DNA from: Epiperipatus broadwayi
Taxonomy: Eukaryota; Onychophora; Udeonychophora; Euonychophora; Peripatidae
Direction of reading: 5' to 3'
Length of the DNA: 64,000 nt
NCBI GenBank assembly: GCA_028023455.1
Contig: JAQFVV010006238.1
Span: 4,102,572 to 4,166,571 of the forward strand
This document shows, in pieces, positions 54,840 to 64,000 of this stretch; position 1 is the first letter of the stretch, and each line of letters starts with the position of its first letter. The notes below the pieces were generated by a model. It had not been told where the DNA came from and searched no databases. It saw only the letters and a program-made list of their open reading frames with translations. Both the position numbers and the translations under genes were made by a program.

Positions 54840-55375
54840 ATCCATCAAACATCACATGATCACCATTCTTTATGATTACACTGTTTTCACCAAGATAAAT
54901 CTCCATAGAGTAGGGCCAGTCAGTGCAAGCCAGAGAGTAATCAATGGATGCAGGAAGATTTGTCCATAAAATCCATATTTAATGTTTACTCATCCAATAT
55001 GCCCAGACTAATTTCTAGTTTGTAGCTTTTATCAGTGAGGAGTCTTGGATTTGAGAGCACTGCACCTAGATCTTAGGATTCAATGTAACCATCCAACAGC
55101 CACCTTTTACTTTTTTAGCTAACTATAAAGCTTTAGGTCCAGAATGGAAACACAATAATATTTTCAATTCAAGCTCATTAGCTTGTATAGTCATATAGAT
55201 TTGAACTCAGTTCAGCATCCATATTTTTTTGATGACTTTGATTCTTTAATAATCACAGTCACCATAATCCTATTGGGCAGGATTGTTATTAAACAATCAA
55301 ACATCACATGATCACCATTTTTTATGCTTACACTAGTTATTTTCACAGAGGCAAAACTCTACACACAACATTAGC
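54840..55375 (-). mobile_element. Family A repeat, long copy
   Basis: Starts AAACATCACATGATCACCAT (about 54846) and, after the hammerhead, keeps the long middle segment (AACAGCCACCTTTTACTTTT, CTCATTAGCTTGTATAGTCA, GAACTCAGTTCAGCATCC). It then has a second direct copy of the AAACATCACATGATCACCAT start at about 55299. That second start shows that longer units (about 455 bp) were also joined head to tail. Confidence 0.75.
54992..55050 (-). ncRNA. Hammerhead ribozyme, family A, G8 mutated
   Basis: Minus strand: ATCCAA, CCTCA, CTGATAA (G8 to A), AAGC-TACAA-ACTA, GAAAT, TA, GTC, TGGGC and TTGGAT. The outer and inner stem I are kept. One core base is lost and helix II is weak. Confidence 0.6.
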
Positions 55376-55379
55376 TAAA

Positions 55380-56500
55380 ACTTTAAAACTTAATACCCAA
55401 CCACAGTATCATTTAACATAGCAACATTGTCAAATGCAAAAAAAAAGAAAGAAGATACTATATAGAAGAAACCATGTTTATTAAGTTTAAGTAGTTTGCA
55501 TTAGTATTGTTATTATTAATGTTGAGGTTTTTTATTTAATTTAATTACTAGTTTAGCCTTAATGACTATATAATTATATATACATTGTGGTAAAATATAT
55601 ATAACCACCTCAAATTTTTTTGTCAATATGATTGATTCTTGTTAAAATTGCAATTGTAGCTGCATTTAAATCAGATTATACTTGTTAATGTTTGGGTAAC
55701 AGTGAGCACATACGATCTGAAGAGATAGTCATTGGAAACAAGAGTGATCTGGTCAAAACAGTTTTGATATTTAACAACAAATAACCTCATACACAGACAA
55801 ACATGAGATGTGGATCTATTATACATATATATTTTGTTTTAGGTAACCCTTCTCTTCATTCTAAGAAATGACTTTGATCATCAGAAATAGTTCACTAGAA
55901 TAATAGATTGAAGCAAATAATAAGTCACGGGCACTTCATTGTTGCTACCTATCATTTTAAACGTATATGAGTTTTTAAAAAATTAAATCTAAAAGAACCA
56001 TCAAAACCAAATGTCTTACCTTTGAAGAATTTTAATTAAAAAGAGTCTTCAAAATGAATCTGAAGTAAAACTACAAAGAATATAGCTATGTGGAATTTAT
56101 TTTTCTGACATGCTTGAGAGAAAGAGGAAAAAAAGGGAAAGAAGAAAATATCTATGCACAGAAAGTTATTATTATTTTTTTGTCTGTTTTTAAAGAGTAT
56201 TTAATTATAGATGAAAACACTAGTTTTTGTTTACCTTTCTTTTCTATGCTCTGACTTTCAAATATTGCATTAAACATATGGTGCTTGACCTAAATATTAC
56301 AGACTATATTTCTCGAACTTGCATATTTCTTATATATATATAGTCTGTTATAATTTAACCACATTATAGAATTATGTTATATGTAAATAACAGACGCACC
56401 ATAACTTTATAAGAAGTATATGTTTTGAAACGCCTGTGATAATAAACAAGTAATTAGGAAATTAATACATTATAGAGCTATTATTTGTCTGAAGGTTTGT
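55380..56500. other. AT-rich stretch without recognisable genes
   Basis: No domain or RNA recognised. Confidence 0.4.
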
Positions 56501-56504
56501 AATG

Positions 56505-56885
56505 ATGGTATGTTATAAGATGTGATATGTTGGACTATTTCCATCATTTATGAGTGAATGTTCAATGTATAGAAAATTTTAAACTTTATTTAAACTTTTC
56601 AAATACAAACAACTTGTTAGTAATAACATACAAATAGACAATACAGGTTAGTAATTACACCTTCATAGCATCGGGTCCATACCGAGTACTTAGTATTTGT
56701 CTGAAGGTTTGTAATGATGGTATTTAATGAGTGTAATTACTAACCTGTATTGTCTATTTGTGTGTTATTACTAACAAGTTGTTTGTATTTGAAAAGTTTA
56801 AATAAAGTTTAAAATTTTCTATACATTCAACATTCACGCATAAATGATGGAAATAGTCCAACATATCACATCTTATTATAGAGCT
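56505..56885. repeat. Long inverted repeat (~145 bp arms), nearly perfect
   Basis: Left arm about 56517-56662 and right arm about 56731-56878 are almost exact reverse complements (ATGTTGGACTATTTCCATCA answers TGATGGAAATAGTCCAACAT). The ~70 bp loop contains TTTGTCTGAAGGTTTGTAAT, which also lies just left of the left arm (about 56485). The word TTATAGAGCTAT occurs on both sides (about 56472 and 56873). High arm identity suggests a young element or hairpin-mediated duplication. No coding frame. Confidence 0.85.
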
Positions 56886-56889
56886 ATGT

Positions 56890-59255
56890 TCTATAATATT
56901 ATGAATGAGAGAATGCGATGACTCTCTAATAGCTCAATGATTCATTGAAAAATAAAGTTATAGTATTAGCAAATTCTAAATCATTCACTTTTACAATATA
57001 AAATTCATAGAACTAAGCTTAAAGGAAACTAAGTCTCAATATTATTAAGTATAAATAAACTTTTATTTTATTTATATTAAACAATTTTTTTTGCAAAATG
57101 TGAAAATTAAAATGTACACATTATTAAATGTCATCCTTTTTATAGTTAACAGACACAAATATAATTATATTACAGATATATAGAAATGATAATTATATGT
57201 GTGCTTGTTAAATTTTAACTCTGCAGAGATTGTGTCCCATCTAAGAGATATGAATAAATTATTTTCTGCATATTGTTACTTATATCACATTGAATGTCCA
57301 AAGTTATGATTAGCTGTCCGTTTATAGGTGACTAATATTAATCCATAATGTTGAACCATCACTTTGTTGATAACACATTTCATAAGGGTATGTGATAGTA
57401 AATTGTATCTGAGAGATATCACAGACTCCAAAAACAGGGGTTAGTGTAGTTGCGAAAAAAGTTTATGCTTAGTTAATAGTAATATTATTTGTGAAGCTGA
57501 TACAAGTGTTTTGAAAAATCAGCTATTGAAGATTTTGATTAATTAATATGTCCTGTGTAGTTTCGTATAGTTAGAGTGTCTGACATATATGTAAGTCATG
57601 AATATATCTCAGGTTTTTGACTGTGATTTCTACAGAGTTAGGAGTATCAGATTTGATGGATATATGTGCTTCAACATTCATACTTTGAAATGAAGCAAGA
57701 GAAATCTGCTTAATATAAATAATATTTATATGTGGATAGTAATGTTGGGACTTGGCACAACCATTGAAAGCAGTTCTCCTGAGACCAGTACTGTGACCTT
57801 GTTTTATCCTAGTTCATAATTTGGTTTTTATATAACATCATACTATAATGAATAATGAAATGATATGGTGTTTGAGTACTAAATGCATTAGGTTGAGTTT
57901 CAGTCCATGAACTATATGCTTTCAAATTAGTATCTCTACCATTGTACTAATTCACATAGGATAGACAAGTAGACATTTTTTAAACATATATATTGGTATA
58001 CCATTTTTTATTATCTAATTACCTGAATGTATATTCTATGAATACTGATGCTTCAGACGCTCTAATATATTACAATTGCTTTGCATTTCGATAATTTATA
58101 AATATTCAGTTTCCATCTTAAGTTAAAATGTTTCCTAGCACATTTACATCCTATTCCTGAATGTCCTTTATCTAATATTCTATAGTTTGTCTGTATTAAT
58201 TTTAGATTAATTCTCAATTTCTTTAACTCTTTCTTGTTTTTATTGGAATATTAGTTATAAAAGTTTCTTTGGAAACTTCTTATATTAAATCATGAGATGC
58301 TCCTATTGAAATGAACCTTTTCCCACATTCTTCTGGTATTCTTCTATGTTAACCCTCAAGGAGGATTAGTGGATTCTAGCACTTCAATGTTCATTTGATG
58401 CCAAATTTATAACATTTTATATTTTATATTTTGTCTACAAGTTAATATTAACATATGTCAAAAATGAAATAATTTACAAAAGCAAATCCAAATAATAAAA
58501 TCCAAATAATAAAAGTCTTAAATTATTTTTTCTTTACACTAGTGTTCTATTTTTAAATATTCTATGTTTTTAAATGCATAACGTAAGGTACTAATAGAGT
58601 GTGTATTTTATCTGTAGTATAAACAGCGAGGCAAAAAATAAATTAGGATTGATATTTTCATATTCTTCATAAAAGTGAAAAAAAATCCAACAACATAAAA
58701 TAATATAGTATAATTAGAAAATAGATGTGAAAATAATGTATTTAACTACTCAATGCACAATGATTGAAAACAAATATATTTAATAAAAAAAAATTTAGTA
58801 CAGATGGCCATTGCAAATCCATAAGAAATTAAATTACAAAACCGATTGCTATGGAATAAATATATATTATGACTTAAAAAGCCCAATAGTACACACCAAA
58901 AGTAAGTCATGAAATCTTTAAGAAAATGATTGGCAACCATTTATCCATAAGAAATTAAAATTCAAAAGTTACTCTTGTGTTAAGTAAATGATAAATGTGA
59001 ATATCATAAAAATATATAAGGAAAACTGAATATGTATTTGAATAAGCTCTTAATCTATAGCAAAGTAATTGATGATAAATTCATGAGAAATTAAATTCTT
59101 CATATATAAAAATGAAAAATATGCATAAAAGTACAGATATTGCCATAAATATGCATATTTTCTTATATTTCAATGGTTATACTCCACCCAGTCGCCATAA
59201 ATATATATATTTAGCTACATTTTTTTATGGCCTGCATATTTTTTATCTTCTATAC
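56890..59255. other. AT-rich stretch without recognisable genes
   Basis: Nothing recognised on either strand. Short minus-strand frame 58746-58940 looks random. Confidence 0.4.
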
Positions 59256-59261
59256 ATTTGT

Positions 59262-59600
59262 GACTATCAATGTATGAAGTACAATTTATCCAAACCACTT
59301 TGGACACTTTTTAGAAAAACTCTTTATTTGTACATACACATATATACACCTATGTTTCGACTGTTCTGCAGTCTTTTTCAGAGCCAGTTCACTTTAATCT
59401 CTTAAAAAAAAACTCTTTATTTGTACATATATACATACACCTACATTTTGACTGTCCTGCAGTCTTCTTCAGAGCCAGTTCACTTTAATCTCTTAAAAAC
59501 AGTTGAAATGTAGGTGTATGTATATATGTACAAATAAAGAGTTTTGCTAAAAAGTGTTTGAAGTGATTTGGATAAATTGTATTTATAGAATATTACAGCA
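59262..59600. repeat. Family C repeat, duplicated and inverted
   Basis: Two direct minus-oriented copies (59262-59408 and 59409-59500) are followed by an inverted partial plus copy (59505-59600). Landmarks are AACTCTTTATTTGTACATA, GACTGTTCTGCAGTC, CAGAGCCAGTTCACTTTAAT and, at the edges, ATCCAAACCACTTTGGACAC against GTTTGAAGTGATTTGGATAA. The layout resembles the palindromic insert at 35648-35921. Confidence 0.8.
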
Positions 59601-60535
59601 AAAAAAAAAAAAAAGTATGATTTTGGTAATTTATGAAGTATATGCATGGAAGTAAATAACAAGGCATACATATATATTTACAACACCAATTGTTGTTTTT
59701 GTAGAATTTTTTTTTTTTTTTCACATTTTTATATATAGGTGCAACTATTTTGGATTTTAATTTTTTATGGATTTATTGCTATTAGCTGCTTTCTCATAAA
59801 TCATTACATGTGTTATTTTTTGTATTATAATGATTGTTAATTTTTACTTTTATGCAATTCATTTATGGTTTTGTAATTTATTTATTGTGGTGTTATATAT
59901 TATCTCATCGCTAATTTAATTTCGTACACAATTCTTGTATTGATAATGCTTATTAAATGTATATATTTGATCATTAAATATATTATTTTCAGACTTGTTT
60001 TTTTAATACATTGTTATTTTTAAGTGTTTAATCTTTTAATGGAAAATATAAAATTTGTTAATTAATTTTTTTTTTTTGCTTCATTGATATGTGGATAGTG
60101 GCTCTATCCAATAAGTAGATTTCACTCTTTACTAATGTTCATTGTACTGTATATATAAAAGACATAATTATATCAATTGAAATTATAAGTATAACCTGAA
60201 AGACTGTTTCTTCAATATTTTAGCTGGGTTTTGAATCATTTGGCATTATTAAAATAAAGCTTTATTTTATATTTGCTTTGTGAATAACCTACAATAGCTG
60301 TCATATTTTTATATCCAGATTTTTGCCTTTACTTAATCTTTATGTCTGCATTTTCCTAATTCATAGCAGGTGTATTTTCAATTATACATGGAAATTCCTT
60401 TCTATCTGTTTCAAAGTATGTAAATTTTTCTTTATATAAGATATAAGTTTATACTCATGCAATGTAATGTTATATGGACTAGGTTATGTTAATGTCACAC
60501 TTGCTAGAGGGAGTTACTAGAAAATCCTAGAAGTA
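59600..60535. other. AT-rich stretch without recognisable genes
   Basis: AT-rich DNA with long A and T runs; nothing recognised. Confidence 0.4.
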
Positions 60536-60539
60536 AACA

Positions 60540-61014
60540 GAATATTAGGTATGAGTTAATATAGATAATAGTAAGGAAAGTAGTTTATTGTTTAAGGCTC
60601 GAATGGGATCTTTAGCAATAAGAGAATATACATGTAAATGGAAAAATATCGGTGATTTAATCTGTAAATTGTGTAAGGAAGGAACAAAAAATATTAGGCA
60701 TTTGTTAATTGAATGTAAATGCTTGAAAACAAAAAGGGTACAAGTAATGAAGTTATGGAAGCATAAATAGAAAAAAGTGATTATACAGAAAGTGCATTAT
60801 TGGTTTTTATGCTGGGTTTGGGAAAAGATAAGGGGATTTAGATATAAAGGCCATAGAATTGACAAATATTCTGTTGTGGAAATGGGATGAAGCAGAATAT
60901 GGGAAATTTAGAGTGGGGAATGGAAGATAAAGTGGCTAACAGGTTTCTCTGGGTATAATTGCTGAGAGATTCTTGACTTCGTTTAAGGAGAAGCTACAGT
61001 ACATCACATCACAT
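60540..61014 (+). mobile_element. CR1/L2-group LINE 3' end, copy 3
   Basis: Same 3' end as 31920-32606 and 33718-34223. The knuckle frame (60588-60770) gives MFKARMGSLAIREYTCKWKN, then CKLCKEGTKNIRHLLIECKC and breaks at a stop in the KLWKHK block. Downstream the SDYTESALLVFMLGLGKDK and ILLWKWDEAEYG parts follow in other frames, then the tail AGTACATCACATCACATCCT. It starts at nearly the same point as copy 2 (AATATTAGGT.TGAGTTAATA). Confidence 0.75.
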
Positions 61015-61735
61015 CCTTATTTATGGTATATAGAACTATCCAATGATAATGGAAAGATACCCATATGGAGGGAAGTTAAATTTACTATTAAAAGCAATAG
61101 AATACCCATTTCCAATCACCATTCAAAGTCATTTTATTTTTAATAACTTATTTGCCATGGAGATAAGAAACTATATATTATCATGATGGGATGAACAACA
61201 TATCATTTATATAAATATACTATTATATGTGTTAATTATATGCACTATTTAAAAATTAGAAGCATTATATAGATAGATAGATAGATGGATGGATGGATGG
61301 ATGGATGGATGGATAGATAGATGTGGTTTAGATAAACTATAACTGAAAATAATTCACAAATGTAACACTATGAAATAGAATAATCAATCTAAATAAAATT
61401 GAAACAAACAACTAATTATATTTACAATTATTTAATTATCAACCTGGTTTTCATCTCTTATTGAGACCTTTTCAAGATACAAAGTTTTATACACCACATG
61501 ACTTATTAATTACATTTACTCCATCTATTGGACATTATTTTACCTTCAGCAATATAAGTAACATTGCACATATAAATGCATAAACAAATAATTACTAGTA
61601 TTACAACATCAAATATAATAATCAAGTGTGTGTGCTAAGTCTTTGCTTGTATTAGAAGTTTATTCTATGGTTTTTTCAATAAAATCTAAGATAATAATTT
61701 GTAAAACAATTTACTCTGAAAGTTGTTTATATAAA
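61015..61735. other. AT-rich stretch with a GATA/GGAT microsatellite
   Basis: Only simple repeats are seen: AGATAGATAGATAGAT followed by about seven GGAT units at 61268-61322. Confidence 0.6.
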
Positions 61736-61739
61736 TCAA

Positions 61740-62050
61740 AGATTTCCTTTAGAAAATGAGAAGATATTGGAGACACCTTATAATATAGATTTAAAAGTGG
61801 ATGAGGAATGTAAATTGGAACAATGAAAATAGAAATGTAAAGATGTTAAAAAGAATAAGTGGTATTATTTATAGAAAACATTAGGAAGATAATTGGATTG
61901 GACATTTGCTATAGGTAGAGCAATTGTGAGGGCCATGTTGGAAAACACAATAAAGTGGGAGAAAAAGACAAATAAAAATGTTAATAGATGCTGTTAAAAT
62001 AGAAAGCAGATGCCTTTTTGCAAAAGAACTCAAGTGATAGGATTACTTGG
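61740..62050 (+). pseudogene. LINE C-terminal scrap
   Basis: Purine-rich piece reading RKHYRKIIGLDICYR-like and GRAIVRAMLENTIKWEKKTN across frames. It resembles the ...WIGH.LR...L....EG...G+R.R tail of LINE polyproteins. Weak, since no block is fully intact. Confidence 0.35.
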
Positions 62051-62408
62051 AGAAAGTCCTTTGGTTTGAAGTGCCAAGCCTATCACAATTTTCCTGTCCA
62101 GTTAGATTAATTAAATATTATCTATTTACTGTCCATATTAGTTTATTAGCTTGTTTAACTATTTAAAATATTCTAATATTGTAATGAGAAATTGTATTTC
62201 TCTGATAAACTCTAGTTCAAGTTCCATCTGGACTTAAGACTCGGATTCTGTAAATGATCTAATTATTACTCTTGTATGACGCCATTCGATTGATTACATA
62301 ATTAATTAATTAATTTTTTTTTTTTTGATGAATTATTTGTACACAAACGACTCTAACTGTATGTAACTAGTAAAATATTAATGATTTAAGAAAGTAAACT
62401 TTATTAAC

Positions 62409-62432
62409 GATTTGTGTGTGTGTGTGTGTGTA
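62409..62432. repeat. (TG)n microsatellite
   Basis: About ten TG units. Confidence 0.9.
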
Positions 62433-62434
62433 TT

Positions 62435-62535
62435 CGTGCCTGCGCTTTGGTGCATTTGATATAGTATCTCTGAATCGATTCTTGCGCTCGAACTTTTTAT
62501 GAATTCCCGAGTTAATAAAGCCATATGCCATTTTG
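62435..62535 (+). mobile_element. Family D tRNA-like SINE copy
   Basis: TGCGCTTTGGTGCATTTGAT, CTCTGAATCGATTCTTG (B box region), AACTTTTTATGAATTCCCGA and GTTAATAAAGCCATA. Confidence 0.55.
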
Positions 62536-62974
62536 TATGTGTGTGTGTTTATTTTTATGCACAAGAAATAACAATTTGACATTTTTGTTATGGCAAAAGA
62601 AAATAATAATAATGAAAGTAATTTAAAATATTTATTATTTTTTACTGATTTTTCATTGATGATTATTCCTTTCAGACTGTCTGACTAAATTCTATCTAAT
62701 CTTGCCTTCCAGTCACTGAATTTTGGAATTTTTTTTTTTTTTAAATTTTAACAAAGATTCTGAAGCTAATTGAAATGTTATTGGAATAACTGAAGATGTT
62801 TACGTAAAAGACAAAATACCAAGTGATTGTTTTTATTAACGCATTAGCAATTACATTTCCTAGCTGCTAGTATTTATTTATTAACTTCAAAATTTTTTTT
62901 TACTGATGATTCTTTTGGGTCATTAGAAATGAAAATTTAAATTTTCGCTGTAATACATATTACAGATATGTGTG

Positions 62975-63080
62975 TGTAACTGGCAGATCAGTTCAAGGAC
63001 CATGATTTGGGGTCCAGATCTTGAGGACTCCAAGAGCTCAAACAGAACTTCTGTGCAATAAAACCATTGCCTTATATGTG
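62975..63080 (+). mobile_element. Family D tRNA-like SINE copy
   Basis: AACTGGCAGATCAG, GACCATGATTTGGGGTCC, GATCTTGAGGACTCC, GTGCAATAAAACCATTGCC. More GC-rich than the other copies. Confidence 0.55.
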
Positions 63081-63384
63081 TTTATTTAAAATACAGGATA
63101 AAGTTGAGATAAATATCTAAACACTTCATATAAATTTTAATCATTTTTCTAGTTTACCATAAATTTTCTATTCTCTAATATTTCCATGTTTAAACTTTCG
63201 GTATTGTAATGGGATTTTTTTTTGCCCTATGGAGTTTAGGTAGTGGTTAAGTATGGGCCCATGGTATAAGCTTTTGGAATTGAATCTCTGTGCATTGTTT
63301 CTAATGCTTGAGCAGCATTTGGTTTCACTAGTGGCTGAATATTTATTTATTTTATTCTTTATTATTTTATATTTACTTTCAGAA

Positions 63385-63500
63385 TTTATAGCAGTGGTAG
63401 AGGATCAGATTCTAGAATATATGGTCCTCAGATCCATTCCATTTCTAGCTTTTCTGGTACTCCAACTTTTTACTAACCCCTGAACAATAAAGCCATTTAC
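63385..63500 (+). mobile_element. Family D tRNA-like SINE copy
   Basis: AGCAGTGGTAGAGGATCAGA (clear box A), CCTCAGATCCATTCC, CTAGCTTTTCTGGTACTCC, CTTTTTACTAACCCCTGAAC and AATAAAGCCATTTA. A related head fragment lies at about 63237-63315. Confidence 0.62.
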
Positions 63501-63514
63501 TATTTGTCTATATG

Positions 63515-63640
63515 GTTTAGTGCAGTGAAAGAATATCAGATTTTTGGAGCATAAGATTCTTGAATTGTTACCAGTTCTGGCTCTTCTGGCATAAAACTTT
63601 TTATAAACTCCAGAGCAATAAAACCATTCCATTAATTATT
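63515..63640 (+). mobile_element. Family D tRNA-like SINE copy, adjacent to the previous
   Basis: TTTAGTGCAGTGAAAGAATA, TTGGAGCATAAGATTCTTGA, TACCAGTTCTGGCTCTTCTG, CTTTTTATAAACTCCAGAGC and AATAAAACCATTCC. It follows the previous copy in the same orientation with about 15 bp between. Confidence 0.62.
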
Positions 63641-64000
63641 TTTAGGGATAAATATACAGAGTATATCAAACATTCAGATTGACCAAATCATAGATCATGA
63701 ACCAGTAAAGAAAAAGTTCATATTTTATCATTTACTGGACATAGACTGAGAATTCTGTTGTGTATATCTATTTTTTCAATGAAAAATCTTGTTTTTTTTT
63801 TTTTTTTAACAGTTAATTAATTGACTTATTTGACAAAAAACAGATATATAAATACATCATTCATCTATAAATTACAGTTTATCACTATGAAATAAATGAA
63901 ATTATGGTGATATAAAATATATATTTAACACATATGAACTCTCATATATATACATGGATAAAAAAAAAAGATATTTGACATGCATAACATTGAAAAGTAA

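Noticed and set aside
56840-56880. GAAATAGTCC next to ATGATG in the 56.5 kb inverted repeat
   Set aside because: No space for helix II between the words; not a hammerhead.
61268-61322. CRISPR-like short repeats
   Set aside because: Simple GATA/GGAT microsatellite without spacers; the window is eukaryotic.
63405-63632. 75-codon minus-strand frame
   Set aside because: Spans two adjacent family D SINE copies read backwards; repeated residues come from the SINE.

Overview
The window is AT-rich (about three quarters A+T by eye) eukaryotic DNA with long homopolymer and AT microsatellite runs. It holds decayed copies of several retroelement classes, tRNA-derived SINEs and many long inverted repeats. 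There is no operon structure and no dense coding. The mix of RTE-like LINEs, a CR1/L2-group LINE with a PHD finger plus an esterase domain, a Penelope-like element and tRNA-Gly-derived SINEs points to an invertebrate animal. I cannot name the species. I see no complete host gene. The best host candidate is one possible 3'-terminal exon on the minus strand at 9642-9814.

Layout. 0-6.3 kb: an RTE-like LINE with endonuclease and the start of its RT (1965-3595), two inverted copies of repeat family B around a (TA)n palindrome, and an RT scrap. 7-12.4 kb: two foldback repeats, an RTE 3' end and the candidate exon. 13-16.4 kb: a minus-strand RTE (RT to 3' end) and an inverted pair of Penelope-like 3' ends carrying GIY-YIG endonuclease remnants. 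19.5-31 kb: copies of families A and B, LINE scraps and a degenerate 66-70 bp repeat. 31.9-34.2 kb: two LINE 3' ends with a zinc-knuckle C-terminus and CATCA tails, one followed by a 184-188 bp tandem repeat. 35.5-37.1 kb: an RTE carrying a nested palindromic insertion (13 bp target duplication), with a tRNA-Gly SINE at its edge. 38-49 kb: several family A copies, including three head-to-tail 156 bp units. 50.1-54.1 kb: a family B copy abutting a CR1/L2-group LINE that has its 5' end, tandem 5'-UTR units, ORF1 and endonuclease but no RT. 54.8-64 kb: a further family A copy, a 145 bp-arm inverted repeat, another LINE 3' end, and a cluster of a tRNA-like SINE that ends in an AATAAAGCCATT-type tail.

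Main result. Two unrelated short repeat families (A and B) each carry a sequence that folds, by hand, as a type I hammerhead ribozyme: the CUGANGA and GAAA boxes, a UH cleavage position, stems I, II and III in the right order, and an internal loop in stem I. Family A occurs at 13 sites, three of them in a 156 bp tandem array. Family B occurs at 7 sites, with a tRNA-like A/B-box head and a unit of about 450-470 bp that is repeated head to tail. Tandem, hammerhead-bearing, non-coding units in a genome that also holds Penelope-like elements match the known profile of metazoan retrozymes and of SINE-like hammerhead satellites such as schistosome Sm-alpha. The repeat units would make RNA that self-cleaves to unit length; LINE or Penelope-like enzymes would be the likely source of reverse transcription. 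That last step is inference.
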